Assembly: GCA_033283175.1 (NCBI GenBank)
Contig: JAWMQM010000002.1
Span: 124,001 to 188,000, forward strand
Reading direction: 5' to 3'
Length of the DNA: 64,000 nt
Source of the DNA: Pseudomaricurvus sp033283175
Lineage (GTDB): Bacteria > Pseudomonadota > Gammaproteobacteria > Pseudomonadales > Cellvibrionaceae
A program made the translations under genes and the position numbers. Shown piece after piece: positions 42,335 to 51,320 of this stretch; position 1 is the stretch's first letter, and the number at the start of each line of letters is the position of its first letter. The notes under the pieces are model-generated. The model saw only the letters and a program-made list of their open reading frames with translations. It did no database searches and had not been told where the DNA came from.

Positions 42335-43627
42335 ATGAAAAAGATACTTGGTGTTCTGACACTGTCAGTCGCGCCTGCGGTTGCCTATGCAGGGAGCGAG
42401 CTCAGTAGCGCAAATACAGCCTGGATGCTGACGGCGACCGCGCTGGTGTTGTTTATGACCTTGCCCGGTCTGTCGCTTTTCTACGGCGGTCTGGTGCGTA
42501 CCAAAAACGTGTTGTCGGTTCTGATGCAGTGTTTTGCCATCGCCTGTATGGCATCACTCATCTGGTTGCTGGCGGGTTACAGTCTCTCCTTCAGCGAGGG
42601 CAATCCGTTTATTGGTGATCTCAGCCGGGTCTTTATGGCCGGCATGACACGGGACAGCCTGAGTGGTGATATCCCCGAGTCACTGTTTTTCATGTTCCAG
42701 ATGACTTTTGCCATTATCACCCCGGCGCTGATTGTGGGTGCCTTCGCCGAGCGCATGAAATTTTCGTCGGTACTGGTGTTCAGCGCGCTGTGGTTGCTGG
42801 CGGTCTACTTCCCGGTCTGTCACTGGGTGTGGGGCGGTGGCTGGCTGGCCGACATGGGCGCCATGGATTTTGCCGGTGGTATCGTGGTGCATATTACCGC
42901 CGGTGTCGCGGCGCTGGTTGCAGCACTGGTCATCGGCAATCGCAATGGCTTCCCCACTACCGCCATGCCGCCACACAACCTGACCATGACAGTCACGGGC
43001 GCCGGTATGCTGTGGGTGGGCTGGTTTGGCTTTAACGCCGGCAGCGCGCTGGCAGCCAATGGCGATGCCACCATGGCCATGACCGTAACCCATATCTCGG
43101 CCGCAGCGGGATCCCTGGCCTGGGTGGCAATGGAGCAGATTAAGTACGGCAAGCCCAGTGTGCTGGGTATTGTTACCGGCATGGTGGCGGGTCTCGGTAC
43201 CATCACGCCGGCGTCGGGCTTTGTCGGTCCTGCCGGTGCACTGGTGATCGGCATCAGCGCCGGCGTTATCTGCTTTGTAATGACCCAGGCCATCAAGCGC
43301 AAGTGGAAGATTGATGACTCCCTCGACGTGTTCCCGGTGCATGGTGTGGGCGGTATTCTTGGCAGTCTGCTGGTGGCGGTATTCGCCTCGCCCGACCTGG
43401 GCCTGTTCAGTGGCTTTGGTGCGGAGCCTGACAGTGGTTACTCCATCGCCGCTCAGCTGAAGGTGCAGTTGATTGCTGTGGTGGTCACCTTTGTCTATAC
43501 GGCGGTGATCAGCTGGGCCTTGCTGAAACTGACGGGCGTATTGACCGCGGGCATCCGGGTCAGCAAAGAGGATGAGACCGCCGGTCTCGATATCACTGCT
43601 CACGAAGAGAGCGGTTACAAATTCTGA
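42335..43627 (+). CDS. amtB: Ammonium transporter
   Basis: An inner-membrane ammonium channel of 430 residues with an N-terminal signal (MKKILGVLTLSVAPAVAYA) as in E. coli AmtB. The twin pore histidines are visible in PPHNLTMTVTG and VFPVHGVGG, and the phenylalanine gate area near FMFQMTFA. The ATG at 42335 directly begins the signal and has GCAGAGAG upstream; the open frame upstream to 42251 is not needed. The partner regulator glnK, normally just before amtB, is absent from the 296-base spacer, which shows no gene. Confidence 0.95.
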   Translation: MKKILGVLTLSVAPAVAYAGSELSSANTAWMLTATALVLFMTLPGLSLFYGGLVRTKNVLSVLMQCFAIACMASLIWLLAGYSLSFSEGNPFIGDLSRVFMAGMTRDSLSGDIPESLFFMFQMTFAIITPALIVGAFAERMKFSSVLVFSALWLLAVYFPVCHWVWGGGWLADMGAMDFAGGIVVHITAGVAALVAALVIGNRNGFPTTAMPPHNLTMTVTGAGMLWVGWFGFNAGSALAANGDATMAMTVTHISAAAGSLAWVAMEQIKYGKPSVLGIVTGMVAGLGTITPASGFVGPAGALVIGISAGVICFVMTQAIKRKWKIDDSLDVFPVHGVGGILGSLLVAVFASPDLGLFSGFGAEPDSGYSIAAQLKVQLIAVVVTFVYTAVISWALLKLTGVLTAGIRVSKEDETAGLDITAHEESGYKF

Positions 43628-43656
43628 TCGCGGTCCCTCCGCAAGGCAGAGACAGG

Positions 43657-43682
43657 AAGCCCGCCTTTTGGCGGGCTTTTTT
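43657..43682 (+). terminator. Intrinsic terminator after amtB
   Basis: A 7-bp stem GCCCGCC/GGCGGGC (43659-43665 with 43670-43676) around a TTTT loop, followed by T6 at 43677-43682. Confidence 0.93.
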
Positions 43683-43770
43683 GTGGCCGGCGCTGGGGCA
43701 GGTGCTGCTTTGCTGCCAATGCGGTGCCGGCATGGGGTAGAATCGCCCTTTTTTGCGGAGAGGCAGGCAG

Positions 43771-45012
43771 TTGAATCGATTCAGTGGCTACCTGGTAGCT
43801 GTCGGACTGGCGGCACTGGCGATGGGTATTCAGGTCGTGATGGTGCCGTGGCTGGCGGTTGGCGAACTGCATCTGGAGCCCAGTCATGTGGGCTGGGTGC
43901 AATCGGCGGGCCTGCTACCGGTGGTGCTGATGCTCTATGGGGGCTCATTTGCGGATCGTGCCGGTGCCTGGCGTTGGCTGCCGCTTATCTACGGGGCCAT
44001 GGCACTGTGCCACGCTGGCTTGCTGGCCTTTCTGGTCAGCGGCCATCTGGCACTGCTCAGCCTGCTCTCCTACGCGCTGCTATTGGGCGTGTGCCAGGCC
44101 TTTCTGCAGCCGCTGCGGGATCGTGTACTGCCGCGTTTTCACCAGCGCTCCCGCCCCTATCAGGGAGCAGTGGTGCGTATCAGCCTGAGTGTCTACGTCG
44201 CCCAGGCGCTGGGAGTCCTGCTGGCCGGGCAGAGCGAGCGTTTGGGGCTGGCGCCTATTTTTGCCGTACAGGTGGTGGCACTACTGGCCTGTGCGCTGCT
44301 GTTTGTATTGTTGTTGCGCCACAGCGAGCGTGATGTCCCGGTACCCGTGCAGACACCTGCAGCGGTCAGTGTGGCTGAGGGGTTGGGCTTTGTGCGACAC
44401 CACCCGGTGCTGCGCCACCTGATGCTATTGGTGAGCTTCAACGGCTTTATGAACATGGGTGTGTTTGTGGTGGCGATACCGCTGCTGTCCCGCCACGTCT
44501 ATCAGCAGGACGCGCTGTCCTTTTCGCTGCTGCAGCTGCTGTTCACCTTTGGTGGTATTGCTGCGTCGGTGGGCCTGATTCGTCGCGGTCATGTGGCGCA
44601 GCCGGGGCGGGCGATTCTCTTCTGTCTGCTCTATACCGGACTGCTGATGCTGGCCTTGTCGGCGCAGCCCAAGGAGAGCGGCTTGCTGATGCTGGTGTTT
44701 GGCTGGGGCGTGGTGGCAGGGGTCAGCGCCAGTCTCGGTAAGGGTCTGCTGCAGCAACAGGTGCCGGAGGCTTACCGCGGCAGGACACTTTCCATCTACC
44801 AGCTGGCGCTGTTTGGCAGTGCGCCCCTGGGGGCGCTGGTGTGTGGTTATGTGGCCCAGGCCTGGGGACCGCTCACGCTGTTCACCATTGGCGGGGTGCT
44901 GAGCCTGGCGCTGTTTGTGGTCTATCTGGGTGTGCGTCCCATGTGGCGCCTGGAGCGGGCGCTCACCGTCAGCCCTGCAGAAGATGGCGAAACGCCAGCA
45001 GGCTCGCCGTAA
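43771..45012 (+). CDS. Major facilitator superfamily transporter
   Basis: 413 residues with about 12 hydrophobic segments, the 6+6 layout of MFS carriers. The loop between helices 2 and 3 has GGSFADRAGAWRW, a degenerate form of the MFS motif A. Substrate is not apparent. I prefer the TTG at 43771 (start MNRFSGYLV) because GGAGAGG lies 7 bases upstream; the frame is open a little earlier. The 3' end overlaps the opposite-strand methyltransferase gene by 44 bases. It appears to be a single-gene unit after the amtB terminator. Confidence 0.85.
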   Translation: MNRFSGYLVAVGLAALAMGIQVVMVPWLAVGELHLEPSHVGWVQSAGLLPVVLMLYGGSFADRAGAWRWLPLIYGAMALCHAGLLAFLVSGHLALLSLLSYALLLGVCQAFLQPLRDRVLPRFHQRSRPYQGAVVRISLSVYVAQALGVLLAGQSERLGLAPIFAVQVVALLACALLFVLLLRHSERDVPVPVQTPAAVSVAEGLGFVRHHPVLRHLMLLVSFNGFMNMGVFVVAIPLLSRHVYQQDALSFSLLQLLFTFGGIAASVGLIRRGHVAQPGRAILFCLLYTGLLMLALSAQPKESGLLMLVFGWGVVAGVSASLGKGLLQQQVPEAYRGRTLSIYQLALFGSAPLGALVCGYVAQAWGPLTLFTIGGVLSLALFVVYLGVRPMWRLERALTVSPAEDGETPAGSP

Positions 45013-45745
45013 CCGCAACATTGAGTGACTCCACCCCATTGCTCATGGGAATGGAGATCAGTTTGTTGCATCGTCGCGCCACCGTCTCTGACACGCCGTC
45101 CGTCTCATTGCCCAGTACAAACACATTGCGACCCGCGGCGGCGGTTGAGCCGATAGTGGCTTTGGCGTGGGAGGAGAGGCCGTAAATGTTGGCGCTGGCT
45201 GCGGCAAAGTCATCCAACGCCTGTTCCAGCTGCTGACAGCGCAGCACCGGCGCCCGGAACAGGGTACCTGCGCTGGCCTTGATCACCAGGGCGTCCAGCT
45301 TCGCACAGCCTTTCTCCGGCAGCAGCAGTCCGGCACAGCCACTGGCGGCCACCGAGCGGATAATCATGCCCAGGTTCTGCGGGTTGGTGATGCGGTCAAG
45401 GGCGATGATGTCGTAATTCTCCGCTGGCTCCTGCTCCAGAAACTCCTGGTAGGGGCGATAGCCTTCGCAAATCAGGTCCAGTGCAACCCCCTGATCCTGC
45501 TTGCTGTTGCGGGAGATGCGTGACAACTCCTGGCGGTCGTGCCAGACAATCTCTGCCGCCCTGGACTCCGCCAGCGCCATGATCTCGGCGATGATGCCGC
45601 CGGGTTTGTTACTGCTGGCGAGGTGCAACCGGTAGGGGCGGGCGGAGGGTTCCTGCAGGGCCTCCAGCACCGGTTTGCGCCCGTATACGGTGAGCATCTG
45701 GTTGAAGAACTGCTTTTTCTGGCGGTAGTTGTCGCTGTCGCTCAT
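44969..45745 (-). CDS. SpoU-family (TrmH/RlmB-like) RNA 2'-O-ribose methyltransferase
   Basis: 258 residues. An N-terminal substrate-binding segment (YGRKPVLEALQEP) is followed by the knotted SPOUT methyltransferase fold with its motifs: DRITNPQNLGMIIRSVAASG (motif 1), FVLGNETDGVS (motif 2) and ISIPMSNGVESLNVAVTASLLA (motif 3, SAM knot). It methylates a ribose in tRNA or rRNA; which site cannot be told. The ATG at 45745 is 68 codons inside a longer open frame that overlaps the next gene and lacks coding character. The convergent MFS gene overlaps its 3' end. Confidence 0.9.
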   Translation of the reverse strand: MSDSDNYRQKKQFFNQMLTVYGRKPVLEALQEPSARPYRLHLASSNKPGGIIAEIMALAESRAAEIVWHDRQELSRISRNSKQDQGVALDLICEGYRPYQEFLEQEPAENYDIIALDRITNPQNLGMIIRSVAASGCAGLLLPEKGCAKLDALVIKASAGTLFRAPVLRCQQLEQALDDFAAASANIYGLSSHAKATIGSTAAAGRNVFVLGNETDGVSETVARRCNKLISIPMSNGVESLNVAVTASLLAFRHLLQG

Positions 45746-45758
45746 GGGTGTCTCGGGC

Positions 45759-46646
45759 TTACTTGTCGTCGGTGTAGTCGGGGGATGTGGTTGCGTCTGC
45801 CAGCAGTGATGCCAGCGGCTGCAGTGATTGACCATGGGGCTGGCGCCCGGCAATTGGCAGCGTCTCCCTGCCCAGAGCGCGGTAGAGCGCCAGCAGTGCT
45901 GGCTGGTCAACAAGTGCCTGCAGGTGGGCGGCAACGGTGCCCTGGTCACGCCGTGCTATGGGGCCGGTCAGCGCTTCACTGGTATCCCCTCTGAGGCAGT
46001 TTTCCAGTGTCTGGCGGGCCAGCGGACCCAGCAGCCGCCGCGCCTGCTGGCCATCAATGCCGGCCGCTTCAAGGCAGCGGAAGCTGCTGTCCATCAGCGT
46101 GACCAGATAGTTGCAGGCCATAACGGTACTGGCGTGGTAGAGGCTCTTGGCGTCGCTGTCTATGGTGAGGGGCTCGCCACCAATGGCGCGGAAGGCGGGC
46201 AGTAGGCGTCCAAGGGCTGCCTCGTCCCCCTCAGCGGTGCAGTAGCTGCCGGCGAAGCCGGCGATGGAGCGCGCCGGATCGGCAAAGCTGTGCACCGGGT
46301 GCACACTGGCGGTGTGGCAAGCCTGCAATCCCAGGACGCTGCTGGCCAGTGAGCCGCTGCAGTGGAAGACCACGCTGCTGGCGCAGAGTGAGGGTGCCAG
46401 GCGTTTGGCTGCATCGGTAATGGCGCCATCGGGGGTGGCAATCAACCACAGGTCTGCAGCCGTTGGCGTCATCGGTTCGCTGCAGGCTTCGCCGGCACCG
46501 ATAAATTCGACCGCGTCCCGGGCGCTGGCGAGGCTGTTGCAGAATACCTGCCCGATACGAAACTGCCCGCTGTCGTGCCACAGGCGCGCCAGGGTGCGGC
46601 CGAGTTTGCCGGCGCCGTAGATGCTGAGAGTGGCGGGGGTGGTCAT
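45759..46646 (-). CDS. Rossmann-fold/DUF2520 domain protein
   Basis: 295 residues. An N-terminal NAD(P)-binding Rossmann domain (LSIYGAGKLGRTLARLW) is followed by a helical DUF2520 domain (ASVHPVHSFADP, LYHASTVMACNYLVTL). It resembles ketopantoate-reductase-like dehydrogenases, but no specific reaction is established. I use the ATG at 46646 (MTTPATLSIYG). It ends 13 bases before the methyltransferase start on the same strand, so the two could be an operon. Confidence 0.87.
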   Translation of the reverse strand: MTTPATLSIYGAGKLGRTLARLWHDSGQFRIGQVFCNSLASARDAVEFIGAGEACSEPMTPTAADLWLIATPDGAITDAAKRLAPSLCASSVVFHCSGSLASSVLGLQACHTASVHPVHSFADPARSIAGFAGSYCTAEGDEAALGRLLPAFRAIGGEPLTIDSDAKSLYHASTVMACNYLVTLMDSSFRCLEAAGIDGQQARRLLGPLARQTLENCLRGDTSEALTGPIARRDQGTVAAHLQALVDQPALLALYRALGRETLPIAGRQPHGQSLQPLASLLADATTSPDYTDDK

Positions 46647-46830
46647 TGGCTCAGTCGGCCTCACGGTGGTTGCGCGCTGCTGCGTACAAGGCTGGTGGAC
46701 AGGACGGCAAATGCCGGTGTGGGGCGCGAGTATACCACTGCTGGTGGCGCAACCGGGTGTGTTGCTGTGGGTGGCAGTCTGAGGCCCGGATCCCTGACGA
46801 ATCCCGAGCCTCTGCGATTCCTGGGCTGAT

Positions 46831-47247
46831 CTATTTGTTGTGCTTGAAGCAGGCGTTGCTGCGATCCATCAATGCCGCCAGCACCATGGAGCGGCTGATG
46901 ACGCCAATCAGCTTGCCGTCCTGAATCACCGGATAGTTCTTGTGGTGATGGCGCAACATGCTCTGGGCCACTTCCACCACGCTGGCCTCAGGATCAAAGC
47001 TGACCACTGCTGTTTGCATGACGGAAGCTACGGGTGCGGATTCGTCACAGTACATGGCGTCATTGAGAAGCTCCTTGATGCAGTCCTGCTCGGAGACATA
47101 ACCCACCAACCGCTTGTGGTCATCAACTACCGGTACCCCCAGTACCCGCGCCCGCAGCATGGCGTCCACCGCCGTGCGTACGCTGACATCAGCGTGGACG
47201 GCATAGTGTTCGGGGCTCATATAATCCTTTACCAGAATGGAATGCAT
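46831..47247 (-). CDS. Tandem CBS-domain protein
   Basis: 138 residues consisting of two CBS motifs: about 5-60 (VKDYMSPEHYAVHADVSV ... GVPVVDDHKRLVGYVSEQD) and 75-130 (VASVMQTAVVSFDPEAS ... YPVIQDGKLIGVISRSMVL). Such stand-alone pairs bind adenosine nucleotides or NAD and sense energy state; the partner enzyme is unknown. It stands between the DUF2520 and rhodanese genes with spacers of over 100 bases. Confidence 0.92.
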   Translation of the reverse strand: MHSILVKDYMSPEHYAVHADVSVRTAVDAMLRARVLGVPVVDDHKRLVGYVSEQDCIKELLNDAMYCDESAPVASVMQTAVVSFDPEASVVEVAQSMLRHHHKNYPVIQDGKLIGVISRSMVLAALMDRSNACFKHNK

Positions 47248-47371
47248 GCAGGATTCTCCTTAGCGTGCCTGATTGGTTTTATTGCAGGCTATCGCACTCA
47301 GTATAGGCGCACATGGATGCAGATCAATCAGGTGGGGGGTTCGGTCGGGTGGCGTCATCCGCCTCTGCGGG

Positions 47372-47770
47372 TCAGCCGCGCTGCCGCTCGGTGGTTGGCA
47401 GTCCTGCAGCCTTCCAGGCTTTGAAGCCACCGTCAAAATGACAGACGTTGGTCATCCCCATATCCACCAGGGTGGCGGCGGCCAGGCTGGAGCGCCAAGC
47501 AGACTGGCAGTAAAGGATAAAGGTTTTCGGTTGCGCGAACGCGGGTTTGAAGTAGGGGCTGTCGGGGTCCACCCAGAACTCCAGCATGCCGCGGGGTGCG
47601 TGCAGGGCAGCGGGGATCATGCCCTCGCGCTCCAGCTCCCTCACGTCGCGAATATCCACGAATACCACCTCTGGGTCCTGCAGCCGGGCCGCGGCCTCTT
47701 TCAGCGTCAGGGTGGTGATGCGGGCGCGGGCTTCGGCGATCAGCTGCTGGCAGCCTTTGGTGACGGGCAT
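47372..47770 (-). CDS. Rhodanese-like domain protein
   Basis: 132 residues with a single rhodanese domain. The active-site loop follows the nucleophile in FILYCQSAWRSS (Cys with the Arg at +5), and the preceding VVFVDIRDVRELEREGMIPAALHAPRG is the CDC25/rhodanese CH2A-type box. It would carry persulfide sulfur in the cytosol. It lies 43 bases downstream of pdxJ on the same strand, a plausible operon with no obvious functional link. Confidence 0.9.
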   Translation of the reverse strand: MPVTKGCQQLIAEARARITTLTLKEAAARLQDPEVVFVDIRDVRELEREGMIPAALHAPRGMLEFWVDPDSPYFKPAFAQPKTFILYCQSAWRSSLAAATLVDMGMTNVCHFDGGFKAWKAAGLPTTERQRG

Positions 47771-47813
47771 GCTCTTCTCCTGTTGCAGGGGTGTTGGCTG
47801 GCGCGCGACCTGA

Positions 47814-48590
47814 TCAGCGGTTCTCGTGATGGCAGATGCGGCGGTAACGGCTTACCGCTTCACCCATGCCCATGGCAATGGCATCGACGGTGAGGGCGTG
47901 GCCTATGGACACTTCAAGGATGCCCGGAATCTCCAGGAAGCGTGACAGGTTGTCCAGGTTGAGGTCGTGGCCGGCGTTAACGCCAAGTCCCGCCTCGTTG
48001 GCGGCCAGTGTCGCTTCATGGTAGCTGCGGAACAGGACATCGAGATTGTCGCTCTGCTCTTTATGGGCGAGGGCATAGGGGCCTGTGTAGAGTTCGATGC
48101 GATCGGCGCCGACGCTTTTGGCGAGACGAATCTGGGCGGGATCGGGGTCCATAAACAGGCTGACGCGGCAGCCCAGTGCATGCAGCTCGTCAATGATGGG
48201 GCGCAGCTTGTCGCCACTCTGGGTGAGGTCAAATCCGTGATCGGAGGTGAGTTGGTCGTCGCTGTCCGGGACCAGGGTGCACTGGTCCGGGCGTGTCTGC
48301 CGTACCAGCTCGATAAAACCCGGGTAGCTGCCTTGTGCCGGGGCAAAAGGGTTGCCTTCAATATTGAATTCAATGGCGGGTCTTGAAGCCGTCAGCTCCG
48401 CCAGGTCGTAGACATCACCGGGGCGGATATGGCGTTGATCGGGTCGGGGGTGCACGGTGATGCCATCGGCACCGTTGGCGAGGCAGATTTCGGCGTGTGC
48501 GGTCACGCTCGGATAATTGCCTTCACGGGAGTTGCGCAGCAGGGCAATCTTGTTGAGGTTGACGCTAAGGCTGGTACGAATGGTGGTCAT
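47814..48590 (-). CDS. pdxJ: Pyridoxine 5'-phosphate synthase
   Basis: Condenses 1-deoxy-D-xylulose 5-phosphate with 3-amino-1-hydroxyacetone phosphate, the last ring-closing step of the DXP-dependent vitamin B6 route. The 258-residue TIM barrel shows SVNLNKIALLRNSR, GADGITVHPRPDQRHI, the glutamate in IEFNIEGNP, CTLVPDSD and LGVNAGHDLNL, all PdxJ signatures. Strangely for the family, the usual neighbours recO and acpS are absent. Length is slightly above the roughly 240 usual. Confidence 0.95.
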   Translation of the reverse strand: MTTIRTSLSVNLNKIALLRNSREGNYPSVTAHAEICLANGADGITVHPRPDQRHIRPGDVYDLAELTASRPAIEFNIEGNPFAPAQGSYPGFIELVRQTRPDQCTLVPDSDDQLTSDHGFDLTQSGDKLRPIIDELHALGCRVSLFMDPDPAQIRLAKSVGADRIELYTGPYALAHKEQSDNLDVLFRSYHEATLAANEAGLGVNAGHDLNLDNLSRFLEIPGILEVSIGHALTVDAIAMGMGEAVSRYRRICHHENR

Positions 48591-48695
48591 GGCTGCGCTC
48601 GTGTTGCTGGTTCAGGTTGTGTGACACAGGGTTGGCCGCCGGGCGTACTCGCGTTGCACTATGCGCCGGTGGCCGGGCCTGTGTTCAGTCTTTCG

Positions 48696-49295
48696 TCACT
48701 CAATAGTCACTTTCAGGATACGGACCGGGGTGTCGGGAGCCTCGGCGCGGAACCTGCCGGTGGGTTCCATACTGATCAGGTCAATCACATCCATGCCTTC
48801 AACCACTTCACCAAACACGGTGTAGCCCGGCTGCTTTTTGACGGGGTTAAGATTCTTGTTGTTACCGAGATTGACATAGAACTGCGACGTGGCACTGTCC
48901 GGGTCACGGAAACGCGCCATGGCGACGGTGCCGCGGCGGTTGAGGAGGCCGTTGTTGGACTCGTTAACGATCGGATCGCGGGTCTCCTTGCGCACGAAGT
49001 CATAGGTCAGGCCGCCACCCTGCACCACAAAGCCGGGAATCACCCGGTGGAAGATGGTGAGGTCGTAAAAACCGTCGCGCGCGTACTGCAGGAAATTGGC
49101 GACGGTGACCGGCGCCTTGTCGGGATAGAGTTGCAACACCACGTTGCCTAAATCAGTCTCCAGGGTAACCCGGGAGGCGGGTGCGCTGGCGGACTCCGCC
49201 TGGTTGGCAGCCGCGCAGAACCCGCTGCCAACCAGCAGCATTACCAGCAGCCATAGGCGGCAACGGGATTGCAGGAGAGTTACTGTCGTTCGCAT
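48696..49295 (-). CDS. Peptidyl-prolyl cis-trans isomerase, cyclophilin type (exported)
   Basis: Catalyses proline isomerisation during folding in the periplasm. A signal peptide (LWLLVMLLVGSGFCAA) precedes a cyclophilin domain with FHRVIPGFVVQGGG, SQFYVNL and VFGEVVEGMDVID. These are typical of PpiA-like proteins; the eukaryotic Trp is absent, as usual. 199 residues. Its start is 6 bases behind the stop of the SH3/coiled-coil gene, so they form a unit. Confidence 0.93.
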   Translation of the reverse strand: MRTTVTLLQSRCRLWLLVMLLVGSGFCAAANQAESASAPASRVTLETDLGNVVLQLYPDKAPVTVANFLQYARDGFYDLTIFHRVIPGFVVQGGGLTYDFVRKETRDPIVNESNNGLLNRRGTVAMARFRDPDSATSQFYVNLGNNKNLNPVKKQPGYTVFGEVVEGMDVIDLISMEPTGRFRAEAPDTPVRILKVTIE

Positions 49296-49301
49296 CCTGT
49301 T

Positions 49302-49982
49302 TTATGCCCACTCGGAGAAGCGCTTGCGGCGGCGCAGGAGTGGCGCAACGATGGCGATAATTACACCCAGCAGCACTGCCAGCGCGCCATAGAGGAAGAA
49401 GGTGTTGCGATCTTCCTTGCGCAGGCGCTCGTTGTCGGCTTTGAGAACATCCATTTCGGTTTGCATGATCTGGTGATCTTTCATCAACTGCTGGTGGCGC
49501 TTGTTAAGGCTCAGGGCATCGGCAGAGACGCGACGGATGGTGTCCAGTTCGGTCGCCAGCTTCTGGTTTTCAGCGGTCACGGATTGCAGTTGATCGTGCA
49601 GGTCTGCGCGGGTGCTGTCGGTGTTGCGCAGCTCGTTTCTCAGTTCGTTGTATTTGGTCTGCAGGTCCTGCAGCTTTTTACTGGTGGCTTCCAGTTGAAT
49701 GGCGGCAGTGGGCCGGTCGATGACGTACTGGATGGGAATAAAGCCCACCTGGCCCTTGGCGTTCTCCACCTCGACCCAGCCGGCCTCCTTGTCTTCCGAG
49801 ATCAGTTTGAGTCGTGTACCGGTGCGTACGGCAGAATCGAGAATGCGGTACTGGTTACCTTTGCCGCTGCGCATGGGCACATAGATGACGTCGGATACCC
49901 AGCGGTACTCCTGTGCCTGTACGGCTGAGGTAAATGAGAGGGCAGTGGCGAGCAGTGCGGTGATGGCGATGAAATGTCTCAC
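49302..49982 (-). CDS. TIGR04211-type SH3 domain membrane protein (YgiM-like)
   Basis: A signal peptide (AITALLATALSFTSAVQA) is followed by an SH3b domain (about 25-90: YVPMRSGKGNQYRILDSAVRTG), a coiled coil (about 95-185) and a single C-terminal membrane helix (TFFLYGALAVLLGVIIAIVA) with a basic cytosolic tail. The E. coli relative YgiM has the same layout. Function is unknown; such SH3b domains usually touch cell wall. 226 residues. It is first in a pair with the cyclophilin. Confidence 0.9.
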   Translation of the reverse strand: MRHFIAITALLATALSFTSAVQAQEYRWVSDVIYVPMRSGKGNQYRILDSAVRTGTRLKLISEDKEAGWVEVENAKGQVGFIPIQYVIDRPTAAIQLEATSKKLQDLQTKYNELRNELRNTDSTRADLHDQLQSVTAENQKLATELDTIRRVSADALSLNKRHQQLMKDHQIMQTEMDVLKADNERLRKEDRNTFFLYGALAVLLGVIIAIVAPLLRRRKRFSEWA

Positions 49983-50109
49983 GGCAGATCTTCCGTTCAG
50001 GGGTTGCGAAAAAAACAGCGTAAAGCTACTGAAAAATATTGGCTAAGGCACGATCCGATGTACGCAATTGTGCGCTCAGTCCGTTTGTGGCATCAGTCGC
50101 CGTGGCGAC

Positions 50110-50409
50110 TCAGGGCAGCACTTTCTTGAACGGCTTAACCACAACGTGGGCATAGACGCCACCGGTCAGGTAGGGGTCGCTGTCAGCCCACGCCTGAGCC
50201 TCCTCCAGGGAACCGAACTCGGCCACCACCAGACTGCCGGTGAAACCGGCCTCACCGGGATCTTCACTGTCTATGGCAGGGTGCGGTCCAGCCAGCAACA
50301 GACGTCCTTCCGAGTGCAGGGCTTCCAGCCTGGCCAGGTGCGCGGGACGGATCTCCTTGCGCAGGGGCAGGCTGTTGGCAACGTCTTCACTGATGATGGC
50401 GTAAAACAT
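50110..50409 (-). CDS. YciI-like protein
   Basis: 99 residues, alpha-beta YCII fold. Visible are MFYAIISEDVANSL at the start, the HLARLEALHSEGRLLLAGPHPA segment with conserved His and the C-terminal DPYLTGGVYAHVVVKPF. The active-site His-Asp pair of the YCII family is present (AWADSDPY). A small enzyme of unknown substrate. It lies 50 bases behind the VC0807 gene, in the same cluster as yciO-type genes in relatives. Confidence 0.92.
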   Translation of the reverse strand: MFYAIISEDVANSLPLRKEIRPAHLARLEALHSEGRLLLAGPHPAIDSEDPGEAGFTGSLVVAEFGSLEEAQAWADSDPYLTGGVYAHVVVKPFKKVLP

Positions 50410-50459
50410 GAAATCTCCGGGTATGGTCAGTGCGGCTTTGGTTGGCAGCCGCTATGTGG

Positions 50460-51161
50460 TTATTGTTGGATCAGGATGTCGTCAAGGGTCAGATGGGTGA
50501 GGTGCTTGATACGACTGAACAGGTACATCAGTGCGCCCATCATGACCAGCATGGCCGGAACGGCGATGACCGGAAAGCTGAGGGCGGTCATCTTGCCCAG
50601 CTCAGCGTTAAAGGCCTCGGTGCCCGGCGGGCTGACCAGCAGGTACCTGGCGAGGCCGTAATTGAGCACCGACGACAGGAAGAAGGAGGCTGCAACGAGA
50701 TAGTTGGCGTTGCGCAGGGCTGACTCGAAAGCGATTTCGGTCTGGTGCTGCTCCAGTGCCGTACGTACCTTGTCCACTTGCAAAATCTTGTCGTTGTAGA
50801 GAAAGGTGCGGATCAGCGGGAAGCGGGTCTTGAGGGAGAACAGGGTTGCCAGGCCAAAAATGGCGGGCACGCCGGCTTCCTTATAGGCGATGTACTTGGG
50901 ATCCAGCTCCAGCAGGCTCATGCCGCCGGTCATAACCACGCTGAACACACCAAGCGCCGAAAACAGGTTCACCTTGCGGGTGTGGCGGAAATCGTTGAGG
51001 CCGTAGAGAACCGGAAAGGCGAGGGCGACCACAACAGCCCATTGAGTGCCGAGCCAGGCGTCGCCGCTGAGTTTGGTGAGGATGAGCGTAGGGATGACTA
51101 CGTTCAGCAGCAGGTTCAGAAGCAGGCTCTCGCGTTTGGGTTCAGTGTGCGCTTGTGTCAT
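50460..51161 (-). CDS. VC0807-family membrane protein
   Basis: 233 residues with about five to six hydrophobic segments. The sequence LPVLYGL-type FPVLYGLNDFRHTRKVN and the GALMYLFSRIKHLTHLTLDDIL ending resemble the VC0807 family, membrane proteins of unknown role. In pseudomonads the corresponding place next to yciI is often taken by yciB. It is divergent from the rnm gene. Confidence 0.8.
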   Translation of the reverse strand: MTQAHTEPKRESLLLNLLLNVVIPTLILTKLSGDAWLGTQWAVVVALAFPVLYGLNDFRHTRKVNLFSALGVFSVVMTGGMSLLELDPKYIAYKEAGVPAIFGLATLFSLKTRFPLIRTFLYNDKILQVDKVRTALEQHQTEIAFESALRNANYLVAASFFLSSVLNYGLARYLLVSPPGTEAFNAELGKMTALSFPVIAVPAMLVMMGALMYLFSRIKHLTHLTLDDILIQQ

Positions 51162-51320
51162 AGTATTCCTTTGTAGGTTCGGCTTTGCGCGAAGCCTATT
51201 CTAACCGCTCAGGGCCATTTGGCCAGCAACAGAGCGGTGCCGGTTGGCGATTGCAGGCGCGTTTGACTCTGCGTCTGGCATAAGGTTCATTGTTGCAGTC
51301 TGTATTGGTACACAGGGGGT

